NCBI GenBank assembly: GCA_026075535.2
Contig: AP026548.1
Location: 7,440,001 to 7,504,000 of the forward strand
Direction: 5' to 3'
DNA length: 64,000 nucleotides
Origin: Tricholoma matsutake
Lineage: Eukaryota > Basidiomycota > Agaricomycetes > Agaricales > Tricholomataceae
Position 1 is the first letter of the stretch. Each line of letters starts with the position of its first letter. This document shows, in pieces, positions 20,829 through 30,220 of this stretch. Under the pieces are notes generated by a model. It ran no database searches. It was given only the letters and a program-made list of their open reading frames with translations, and was not told the origin of the DNA. The translations under genes were made by a program, and so were the position numbers.

Positions 20829-21039
20829 ACTGTAACACCTTACAGGTTCAGTCATCAGCACCGTGTGCACGCTGTAACACTTTACGGTCCTGGACAGTTC
20901 TGCAAGAACTGTCTCTCCTCATTATATTGTTCTACTCCTATTTACTAGTAGAGTGACTCTTCTGTACAGTAAGACAAACCCCTTTTCTTGGGGTTTCTTC
21001 TTGTCCTCTTGCTCGTATGCTCACATAGTCTTTTGTTCT
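20829..21039 (+). repeat. Ngaro split repeat A2, right part
   Basis: Resumes A2 after the gypsy and its duplicated accac; the two parts add to 286 bp against 287 bp for A1. Confidence 0.8.
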
Positions 21040-21064
21040 CCCTCCTTCCCACCCTTAGTCTAGT

Positions 21065-21175
21065 GGTGTACCTTGATGATACAAATACATGACAGTTGTT
21101 AAGGCTGACCCTAAGGGTCGCTGAATGACTCTTTCTCCCTACCTCGTGCCCACACTGTAAGCCTTTGCTCATTGG
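21065..21175 (+). repeat. Ngaro split repeat B2
   Basis: 111 bp, the second copy of B1, ending gctcattgg at the right terminus of the element. Confidence 0.8.
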
Positions 21176-21270
21176 ACCTGACATTTTGACTGGTTTTTTA
21201 ACATTTACCTGACTTTGTTGACTTGCACCTAACTATCATGTGACTCTGAGAAATTTTTTTTTTACAGAGC

Positions 21271-22649
21271 ATTAAGTCTGATGGCTGCTCAGCAGGCTTC
21301 AGAGTTTCAAGTCTTTCTGAATGCAGGCTTATATTTTGAAGTCAGTCAGACTCAGCCCCTTACATATTTTCACATTAAGCGGGTTTTACTGACATGCAGA
21401 TTTTGAATGAGAAAGGAAACTGTCACGTTGAGTCACACTTCCTCAACAATGCTCAGCAACGCAATGTACAGCTGCAAATGAGTTGTTTGTTGGGCCTAAG
21501 TGTCAAGTTCTTCTCTTCTTTTCTCTTCTCTTTTCTTTTCAACTAACAAATGTTTTGTTTTGATATTTAGGTTCTATTACCACGAGACAGCACCAAGACA
21601 GCAGACCTACATCTGCACCACTGCTGCGAGTATCTGCTTGCAGGGTGGATAGTGGATCAGGACAATGATGGGGACAACTTGGCCCAGTGACGAGGACGAA
21701 CGGCAAGGCACAGATGATGATGACCACCACCAGCACCCACCTACCAGACCCCTGCTGCTGTGAGCAGCTGCTCATGGGTTGGACGTCGAAGATGGTGAGA
21801 GGGCACCACAATGACAGGGCCGGGGGGGAAACAACAATGAGAATGACACCGACAATGAGAGGATGGAGAATGACAGCGGGGACCAGGGGATGAGGAAGAG
21901 GATGGCTGGGATGGGGATGGGGACAACAAGAATGAAGGACAACAGAGGGACAATGACCACAATGAAGACAGCCTCCACAAGCAGGGTGATGAGCCAACAG
22001 GGACAAGCCGATGGCAGGGAGAACAGTGCGAATGGGGGAAGACCAATGACAGGGGAACAATAGCAGAGGATGACTGCAGCGATCATGAGGAGACAGCGAT
22101 GAAGCGATGGCCATGAACAATGACAGCAATGGTGACCACAGCTACCACCATAGCAGGTGACAGCAACTACCACGCCCACCCACCTCCCATGGATCACTTC
22201 TAGTAAATGCATAGCTTATATCCAACATCCTCTTGTACTCCATACTAACCATTCTTCATATTATATTTTTATTTCATTGAATTTATTTGTAGTGATTTTA
22301 TAGATCTCATTTTATTAGACTGCCTCAAGAAAGGGCCCATTGACTAAGTAATCTTGTAATTGTGCAGGTTCCATCATCAGCACCCAGCTAAAAGATGTCC
22401 CCAAACTTCTGTTTGGCAATTGCCATTCTGCATGGGCTGTATTGGCCTCTGTTTGTTTTAGCCTTCTTTTTGCCAACCATCACCGCCATTTTGCAGTGGT
22501 TCCATGGTAGTTTTATTGTCTCAGGAAGCGTAATCCTGGTCAAATGGGCTGTCCTTGTAGAGCTTGGCTGTTCAGGGCACTTTAAAAAACTTAATTTTTG
22601 AGTCAACGAATAGGTTAAAATTCAACATCTGAAGTCAAGGCGATACTAC
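21271..22649. other. Low-complexity region with a possible exon relic
   Basis: A long pyrimidine tract followed by a branch-like ctaac and a tag acceptor (about 21510-21570) precedes a short coding-like stretch (LHHCCEYLLAGWIVDQDNDG) that soon meets stops. From about 21680 to 22140 the plus strand is a purine-rich GACAAYGA/GGGGAC repeat-like sequence; the long frames seen on both strands there are a consequence of composition. No gene is called. Confidence 0.4.
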
Positions 22650-23487
22650 TAGTGTTTAAAGGTCCAGTCTGTAGGACAGAAAAAAAGACCGAAACTGAAC
22701 TGAACTGGACCGATTAGGACCGGACCAGTGGTCTATTTATGGACCAGTCTTTTTCAGTCCAGTTGCTGGTCTTTCATTTGGAAAAATATAGTAGGACCAA
22801 TGAAAAACCAGTTAAAACCGGTTGCGGCCGGTTTTTTGTCCCAACGTATGTTGGACCTTACTTCCACACATATTTACTTCATTTTCGGTCCCTGGATCAT
22901 CAAAAACGGTCAATAATTGGTTGAGATATGACCAAAAACATTTTTGTATGAGTATTTTGTTGTATCAGAACAACTTTGATTGCATTGCTTATTACCTAAG
23001 CTATAATTTTTTTTGTACAGCTATATGACATCATAAAAGTAACAACAACACACCTAATCATCTGTACCATGGGATTTTATTCATATAACAGCCCAAATGA
23101 GTGCAACTACAAACCACAAATTACAAACTACAAACTGCAACTTGAATGCATGTCCTTTTGGGTTTAACCATATCTCAGTCAAATCTTGACGGAATTGCTT
23201 AAGTGTTGGATCAGTCTACGGAGCATTACAATCTCTATCCATGAATATAATATATATGAGGTAATGGTCATATTTGTTGAGATACATATGGGTTATTTGG
23301 CACAATGAATTTTACAACAAAAGACTGGTCCAAACCAGTCTTTTTTCGGTCCATGGACCGATTAGGACTGGTCCTAAAGGGTCCAATTGCAGTCCTCCAA
23401 TATCTTGGTCAGTCGTAGACTAGTTGCGGTTGCCGGTTGCCCCATTTGGAAGTCAAAAACCGGACTGGACTGGACCTTTAAACACTA
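22650..23487 (+). mobile_element. hAT-type MITE copy 1
   Basis: 838 bp with terminal inverted repeats tagtgtttaaaggtccagt and its complement, flanked by the 8-bp duplication gatactac (22642-22649 and 23488-23495). An 8-bp duplication is the hAT hallmark. Related copies lie at 25893 and 36309. There is no transposase; the short open frames inside are not conserved between copies. Confidence 0.85.
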
Positions 23488-23495
23488 GATACTAC

Positions 23496-24317
23496 AAAGA
23501 TTTTATGAGAACACTGATTAATGCCGATCGACCAGGAGGTCTGAAAAGCATAGACATCATCTCCGGTAACTAAACGAGTTTATTTGCCACTTATGTCATC
23601 ATTGATCTTGGTAGCCAAAAATAGTGCATACGATTGGGATAGGTGAGTTTTTCTAAAGACTAATCTAAGAAGACAGGAAGGCATTTTCATGGCTCATTTT
23701 GTCTTCCATCCAATTCCATCCTACTTAACTTTGTTCGAGCCTCACCTTCCTGTTTGTCTTGGTATCCTATGCATCTTTTCAGTGGCGTGATGGGAGTCAG
23801 TTGAAAATAATTGCAGACTAAAGAAAAAAAAGTCCATGAAGTGAGGACTCGTTCATGCCAGGCTTAGCCATGGCCCAACTGGACAAGTTTTTTTCAGAGA
23901 CCATTAACATTGTCATTTTTTCCATTCCAACTTCACATTTAATGGTAGATTATGTCAAATTGAACTCAGGCAACTAATGCAGAATATGTTACAGCATGCT
24001 AAAACCATTTGAACCATTAGTGGCAAGTTGTGCCATACCTCAGATGGCAGATGCAGGAGATTTGAGGCTTGAACAAAGAAGTCTCCAGAGTGCCAAACAT
24101 CTGGAGGCTAAATCTGGATGCCCAGTTGCATAAACTTGAATGCCTACAAGACTTTGTTGGAACATACCATTCTTAAGGACTGGACATGCCAGACTCAGAG
24201 GTACACTGGCAGATACATTAAGCAAACATTAAGCATCATTTTCAAACTGTGTGTGCAGGCCACATGCAGGCTGTTCAGTTTCATTGACTTGGACAGTGTG
24301 AAATTCACATTCTTTTA
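23496..24317. other. Unassigned degenerate sequence
   Basis: Short coding-like fragments with stops in every frame; no domain recognised. Possibly an old transposon. Confidence 0.3.
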
Positions 24318-24480
24318 GAGATTGGCATGGGTAACCCCAAGTATTTTTTCAATACCCATACCCATACCCTCACATACCCCTACCCTTTGATAAGGGTCCA
24401 GATTACCCATGAATATGGGTATTCATTCTCAAGAGTGTGTGGGTACAGTTACAACTTACCCATGTGGTTATGCCATTGTT
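24318..24480. repeat. GGGTA-rich MITE-like fragment
   Basis: Contains agattggcatgggtaacccc, repeated tacccata units and the internal complement tacccatgaatatgggta. It resembles a fold-back MITE built on GGGTA/TACCC, but only one end is clear. Confidence 0.4.
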
Positions 24481-24584
24481 AGCACCCATTATCCACCTGG
24501 AAGCAGCTGCAGTGAGGGGTGCATCATTGGTGGTCATCCTCATGCTCATTTTTGGTAGTTGTCTCCATGCTTGCCTTTGGTAGT

Positions 24585-25018
24585 TGTAAGGGGACTAGGG
24601 GGTGCCCTGTGTGTTTCTCCTATTTTTTATGTTCATCCTATATTTCCCCCCCCTTCATTTCCTCCTATTCTTCATTTTCTATGATTTTTCCTTATTTTAT
24701 TACTAATTTTCCTTTCTATCACATTTGTGCATGTTGACAGTTTTATATTTAGAGACGGAGTAACCCTTTCTGACATCTACTGGTATGATGTCATTCAGCA
24801 GCCTTTATGCAGCTGCCTATCTCCACCTTTTCTAGTTATTATTTGATTTTTACAGTCTTCACATATACTGGGCATTGGCAAAGGGGTCCTTAGAGTTTTC
24901 TCTTCAGATTTCCCTTTGCTAGGTGTGCCTCCAATCCCTGTAATATGTACTATAATTTTAACTTTGGATTTTCCTTTGCTAGTCCACTAATTAAGTGGCC
25001 TCTAAGGTTGCCCTTATA
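24585..25018 (+). mobile_element. Solo LTR of the 28510 gypsy family, copy 1
   Basis: 434 bp from tgtaaggggactaggggg to gcccttata, flanked by the duplication gtagt (24580-24584 and 25019-25023). It results from LTR-LTR recombination of a former full element. It is more diverged than the LTRs at 28510 and 34174. Confidence 0.85.
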
Positions 25019-25107
25019 GTAGTCATCCCTGTGCTCCTTGTCTCCTGAGGTCATGGCCCAGTAGCACCCATCACCACCATTGCAAGCCAGTGCTCACATG
25101 GCAGAAG

Positions 25108-25543
25108 TGTAAGGGGACTAGGGGGGACTAGGGGGGGTGCCCTGTGTGTTTCTCCTATTTTTTACATTCGTTCTATATTTTTCCTCACTTCATTTCCTTC
25201 TATTCTTCATTTTCTATGATTTTTCCGGATTTTATTACTAATTTCCCTTTCTATCATGTTTGTGCATGTTGACAGTTTTATATTCAAAGGCGGAGCACCC
25301 CTTCCAACATCTACCCCTTGGTATGATGTCATTTGGTGGCCTTGATCTGCCTATCTCCACCTTTTCTATTTTTAGGTTATTATTTGATTTTTGCCATCTT
25401 CATATATACTGGGCATTGGCAAAGGGATCCTTAGAGTTTTCTCTTTGGATTTCCCTTTGCTAGGTGCACCCCCAATCCCTGTAATATGTAGTATAATTTT
25501 AACTTCAGATTTCCCTTTGCTAGAGGCTGAGGTTGCCCTTATA
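25108..25543 (+). mobile_element. Solo LTR of the 28510 gypsy family, copy 2
   Basis: 436 bp with the duplication agaag (25103-25107 and 25544-25548). It has a small duplication of ggggactag near its start. Confidence 0.85.
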
Positions 25544-25589
25544 AGAAGGGGTGCTAGGTTGAGCCAGTCACTCCCATTGTTGTTAGTGT

Positions 25590-25754
25590 TATCATCTGGT
25601 AGTACCCACAATCCACCCTATGAGCAGTCACTCATAGGCATGGGAGCAGGTGCACTGTGGTGTTCAGTGGTGCTTTGTCCCCCTGTCATTCCTGTTGTTG
25701 TCAGTGACATTACCCACCATCCACCCTACGAGCAGTTGCTCGTAGGCATGGGGG
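25590..25754 (+). repeat. Minisatellite-like repeat with conserved YGAGCAGT motif
   Basis: Two units of about 100 bp share acccacMatccaccctaYg followed by agcagtYRctcRtaggcatg (from about 25603 and 25719). A weaker third unit lies near 24482. The solo LTRs sit between units, so the array predates them. Confidence 0.45.
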
Positions 25755-27110
25755 TATTAGGAAACAGCCCCATTACATAATAAAATTTCATTTTTATTTT
25801 ATTACATTGAATTATGCTGAATCACATTGAATTACACTGAATTACACTACATGCGTGAGGCATGAGAATTTTGTTTCATGTGCATTGATATGTAGTGTTT
25901 TAAGGTCCAGTTAAGTCTGGTTTTTGACATCTAAATGGGGCAACCGCAACTGCAACCAGTCCAGGACCAACTCAGATATTGATGGACCCCAACTAGACCA
26001 CATAGGACTGGTCCATATCAGTCCATGGACTGACAAAAACCAGTCCAAACTGACTTTTTGTTGTAAAATTTGTTGTACCAATATAGCCCATATGTTTCTC
26101 GGCAACTATTACCCGGACAGTTTAAGCGTTACTTAGGGAGTTGGATATTGTAATTCCCCGGTGATCAGTCCAAATTTTAAGAGATTTTATCAAGATTTGA
26201 CTGAGATATGACCAAAACAAAAGTACATTGTATTACATGTTGTAGGTTGTAGGTTGTAGGTTGTAGTTGTAGTATGCAGTTGCAGCTTGTCAGGGGTGTT
26301 AAATTAATCAAAGATACATGGTACAGATGTTTATGTGTGCTATTTTTATGTATTGGATGGTGTCCAATTGTACCCAACATTTTTGTAACACAAGGTATAA
26401 GCAGTACAATCAAAGTTATTTTAATCACAATGAAATTCTTGTGCAAAATGTAGTTGGTGATATTTCTCTCAGTTCTCAACTGTTTTTGATGGTCCAGCGG
26501 GTGAAATTGAAGTCATTATGCGTGGAAATTAGGGTGTATAGTTCACATGACATATAAGCCAGTTTTTATCGGTTTTTATCAGTTCAGTGATATTTTTCAA
26601 AGTGAAAGACTGGCAACTGGACTGCAAAAGACTGGTCCTATAAATAGCTGCCTGATGAACTGGACTTCAGTTAAGTTCAGTTCGGTTTCGGTCTTTTTTC
26701 AGTTTGTAGGACTGGACCTTTAAACACTATTGATATGTATATACACGTATGCGTGCATTGGTAGCAACAATGTACAACATATGTAACATAGTATATAAAC
26801 TTAAATATACACCTAAAGGACCCCAGTTGTGTTCTTATAGGTATTCCACCTACTATTGTGGTGCAAAACACCTTCCTCAACCAACTAACTAAACTATAAA
26901 TAACCCCTTGCATCAAAACCATCAATTCCCCCATCATATGCACACATCCTGCCCCCTTCTTGTAGAGAGAACCTGCATGGTGCAGATAAGTGGGTGTCAC
27001 CCTAACAGAAGACCACAACTTCCCATATTAGTGCCTTCTCTTTTGTGCATACATCATTGTTTCATTGTGCCACATCCAATTACTCATCCTTTCAGCATGA
27101 ACTGGAAGTA
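25755..27110 (+). mobile_element. LTR of an old gypsy-like element (right end uncertain), interrupted by a MITE
   Basis: The sequence from tattaggaaacagccccatta onward is repeated at 63644-64000, including agtatataaac (TATA-like) and the gcccccttcttgtagagaga stretch. With the MITE removed, about 360 bp match to the end of the window; the LTR continues beyond that, so its right limit (about 27100) is a guess. The gag relic at 27361 is probably its internal region. Confidence 0.55.
25893..26729 (-). mobile_element. hAT-type MITE copy 2
   Basis: 837 bp, inverted relative to copies 1 and 3, with terminal repeats tagtgttttaaggtcc and ggacctttaaacacta and an exact 8-bp duplication ttgatatg (25885-25892 and 26730-26737). 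It is inserted in an LTR whose uninterrupted relative is at 63644. Confidence 0.85.
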
Positions 27111-27360
27111 ACTGTGGATATGTAATCTATCTTTTCTTTCATAAGCCTATTCCAGGCCTTGCCTTACATTGTGACTGCCAGCAATTGAGAGGCAGTACTC
27201 ATCATTAAGACAGCTGTAACCAGACAACTGATTGGATCTGGTTTAACTATGATTTACATTACTCTATTGGGATGACTAGTTTAGTTACAAGCCAAATTCA
27301 GTGATATCTCCAAGATCAGGCACTTGGCTGAAGAAGTGATTTATCACAGATATATCTGTT

Positions 27361-28480
27361 ATGTCTGAACCATCAACTTCTAATCCCATCCCTAATCCCA
27401 TTCCTACTCCTGCACTAGAGGTGAAGACTGATGTACTGATGGCACAAATGTTGCAACTAGTGTCAGTGCTCATAGCATCACAGCCCAATCAACCAGAAGT
27501 ACAGCCACAGATAACAGCAGAGAAAGATGATGAGATGGAGGAGATGGTTCAGTGGTTTTCACAGAATGATGTGCAGACAGTGGAAAAGTCTGAAAATGGA
27601 AAGGTGTGCTTACATAAGTATGCACCACCCCAGATTTTTGATGGTACTATGAAGAATACGAAATCGTTCATCAGCTCTATAGTATCGTACATCCATGGGA
27701 GGAAGCCAGAATTTTGAACAGCAGAGTCTAAAATTATTTTTGCTCTCTCTTATATTCAGGCAGGGAAAGCACAGGTTTAGATAAATGAGGCTATTAATCA
27801 AATTGCTGGGGGAAACAAACTATTTGTGACTTTCAAGGAATTTTTGGAGAGATTGGAAGCTCAGTTTGGGGATTCTAATCTGAAGGCAACAGCCAATGCT
27901 AAATTAGAAACTATGTGCCAAGGTTCCTTAACGTGGATGAGTTTATTTTGGAGTTCAAGGCACAAGCTTCACAGATGGATATGGGAGGGGCCACATTGGT
28001 AGAATTTTTGAAGGCAGGATTAAATCCCTTGCTATTCAAGTCCATCTATAGACTACCTTCCATGCTGGAGTGGTTGGATGAGTGGTATAATTGGGCCATG
28101 CACCTTGATTGGCAATATTGGCAGGAACAAGCTGAATTGAAGTTGATGTACAGAAGTAGTAAATTTGGAGAGCCATCAGGGGGAAAGACTGAGAATGGAA
28201 AGGTGCCTCAGGCACAAATGGCAGCACAAATTCCAAGGGCACAGCCACTGTCCATGGCAGTGACACCTATTGTTGCAGTGCCACCAGCACCAGATGCGAT
28301 GGAGGTTGATTGAGTAGGTAGATGACCCCCACTCAAATGTTTTAACTGTGGGAAATTAGTACACATATCTAGGAATTGTAGGGAGAAGAGACAAATTAGG
28401 GAAGCCACAATTGAGGAAGTAAAAGAGGAAGAAAGCAAGCAGCAGAATTTTGTGCAAGAGTCCCAGTGAAGGTTTCCCCA
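27361..28480 (+). pseudogene. Gypsy gag relic
   Basis: ATG at 27361. Pieces in two frames give a gag: QIFDGTMKNTKSFISSIVSY, KIIFALSYIQAG, then after a frameshift near 27920 VDEFILEFKAQ, and a zinc knuckle CFNCGKLVHISRNC around 28338-28380. Stops include TGA at 27715 (CGA-type) and a TAG near 27778. No protease or reverse transcriptase follows, because the gypsy element at 28510 is inserted here. Similar sequence seems to resume after it at 34605-34770 (EKEINEEYNHLQ). Confidence 0.65.
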
Positions 28481-28509
28481 TTGGTGACCCAAAATCATTA
28501 CAGTGTACT

Positions 28510-28935
28510 TGTAAGGGGACTAGGGGGGTGCCCTGTGTGTTTTTCCTATTTTTTATGTTCGTCCCATATTTTTCCCCACCTCATTTCCTTCTATTCTTCA
28601 TTTTCTATGATTTTTCCGGATTTTATTACTAATTTTCCCTTGCTATCATGTTTGTATATGTTGACACTTTTATATTTAGAGGCGGAGTACCCCTTCCGAC
28701 ACATACCCCTTGGTATGATGTCATTCGGCGGCCTTGATCCGCCTATCTCCGCCTTTTTCTATTTTTAGGTTATATTTGATTTTTGTCGTCTTCACATATA
28801 CTGGGCATCAGCAAGGGGATCCTTAGAGTTTTCTCTTCGGATTTCCCTTTGCTAGGTGCGCCCCCAATCCCTGTATTATGTAGCATAATTTTAACTTCAG
28901 ATTTCCCTTTGCTAGAGGCTCAGGTTGCCCTTATA
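28510..28935 (+). repeat. 5' LTR of gypsy element
   Basis: tgtaagg...ccttata. The end is TA rather than the usual CA, but the target duplications of this element and of both solo LTRs all fix the boundary here. A TATA-like catatact (28795-28802) precedes the predicted transcript start at 28825. Confidence 0.85.
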
Positions 28936-28947
28936 GTAGAAAACTCT
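28936..28947 (+). promoter_or_regulatory. Self-complementary primer-binding site
   Basis: agaaaactct at 28938-28947, two bases inside the 5' LTR, is the exact complement of agagttttct at 28825-28834 within the LTR, which lies 26-30 nt downstream of a TATA-like box. This is the same geometry as in the nested gypsy at 14187, indicating self-priming. Confidence 0.6.
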
Positions 28948-29101
28948 CCCCTAAGGCCCGAAAATCGCGAACGCGCTGCCCAAAATAGGCAGGTACGGAC
29001 TGGACGACGCTTCCCAAAGCTCCACAGAGTCCCTACACACTGTTCCAGATACTCTCGCCTTTATCACGCCGCCATTTTCGCCAAACGCACTCCCTAGCGA
29101 C

Positions 29102-30220
29102 ATGGACACATCAGAACGCTTCGACGCGCTTGAAAGCGACGTTTCCAGAATGCGCGCGCAAATCGACTCGCTTAAATCTACAATTGAAAACTTCGTTAGG
29201 ACCCTCCAGGCTAACCCTACGACTAATAGTTCCCCCTTCACGACTCCAAGCGCACCCAACAACGATGTTTTGCCAAACACGTCCACTAAGGAACGTGCCC
29301 AGATCAAACCGTCCCCCCCCGCCGAATTTAATGGTGCACGTGCGCAGGGACGTGCATTCCTTAATTCCTGTGAGTTATACATTAGTCTCCAGTCGCATCA
29401 ATTCATCGATGAGGCTGCAAAAATTTATTGGGCCTTCACATACATGAAATCTGAACGCGCCTATCTCTATGTGGACCATATCCTACATCAAACTAAAGAA
29501 CTCGGTTCTCTACCTTTCTCCACTTGGGGTGACTTTCGAGCTGAGTTCATACGCCACTTCTGCCCCCTCAATGAATGCCACCGAGCAGTGACACGACTTG
29601 AGTCATCCACTTACCACCAGGGACGTCAATCCGTGGACGACTATATCGATGAGTTCAAGGATTTGGTGGACATGGCAGGGTATGGGAGTGGGTTACCAGT
29701 GGTGGTGAAGTTCCGACGGGGGCTCAACTGAGAAATTCAGGACCAGATTGCACAGATGTTGGAAGGGCGCCCAGCGGACGATGATATCCTTGCTTGGTAT
29801 GAAGCTGCTTCACTCTGTGACGAGAACCGACTCACAAATGCGGCGTTTAATGCTGCATTCCGTGCTCCAACTACCACTCATACACCCTACACCTTCAATC
29901 GAAGCCTCCCCCGCCCTAACCCCATTCCTGCTCGTCAAACTCCCACACCAGCCGTCAATGTCCCAGTACCAATGGATGTTGATGCAGCCCGCAGCCGTGC
30001 ACGTAAGTTGGATCTCTGCTACCGTTGTGGGGAACCTGGACACAGGGCTGGAGTGTGTCCCCATCGTCAGGATATCCGCATGCTCACCCCCGAGGGACGA
30101 GACGAACTCCTGCAAGATTTGTTGGCACTTGTAGATGTTGAGGAAGCGAAGGATCAAGTTGCAGAGGAGGTTAAGCTGGAAGTTGTGAAGGAGCAGGATT
30201 TTCCTATTCGCAGCGAGTGA
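29102..30220 (+). pseudogene. Gypsy gag
   Basis: ATG at 29102. The frame is interrupted once, by TGA 29729-29731 where LNREI is expected, and ends at TGA 30218. An N-terminal coiled segment (DVSRMRAQIDSLKSTIENFV) precedes the gag core (AKIYWAFTYMKSERAYLYVD, WGDFRAEFIRHF) and a zinc knuckle CYRCGEPGHRAGVC near 30018-30060. A single suppressor or reversion would restore it. Confidence 0.85.

Larger units (their letters stand above)
9022..21175 (+). mobile_element. Ngaro-type (DIRS order) tyrosine-recombinase retrotransposon
   Basis: The element has a gag-like ORF, reverse transcriptase/RNase H, a tyrosine recombinase, and the split direct repeats A1-ORFs-B1-A2-B2 diagnostic of Ngaro. A1 is 9022-9308 (287 bp), B1 is 13998-14108 (111 bp), A2 is 14112-14186 plus 20829-21039 (286 bp in total), and B2 is 21065-21175 (111 bp). 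Removing the nested gypsy and its 5-bp duplication gives about 5.5 kb. There is no integrase or protease. Integration would use the recombinase and a circular intermediate. The coding frames carry stops that are all TGA plus one base shift, so the copy is dead but structurally complete. Confidence 0.85.
8895..21270. mobile_element. Small inverted-repeat (MITE-like) element, now hosting the Ngaro element
   Basis: The left terminal repeat (8895-8983, starting gctctgtaaaaa) matches the reverse complement of 21176-21270 over about 90 bp, including shared agtcaacaaagtcaggtaaa and gtgcaagtc blocks. With the Ngaro and gypsy insertions removed, the element would be only about 220 bp, so it is a MITE or fold-back unit with no coding capacity. 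Both outer flanks carry a TTAA-like sequence (ttaa|gctctg and cagagc|attaa), which hints at a TTAA-type target duplication but is not exact. Confidence 0.65.

Noticed and set aside
21539..22212. Long ORFs on both strands (up to 196 codons)
   Set aside because: They arise from a low-complexity purine/pyrimidine-rich tract; products are Pro/Ser/Cys- or Met/Asp/Gly-biased on opposite strands with no domain.
22728..23028. Short ORFs inside the hAT MITE copies
   Set aside because: They are not conserved between the three copies, and the copies have no transposase motif.
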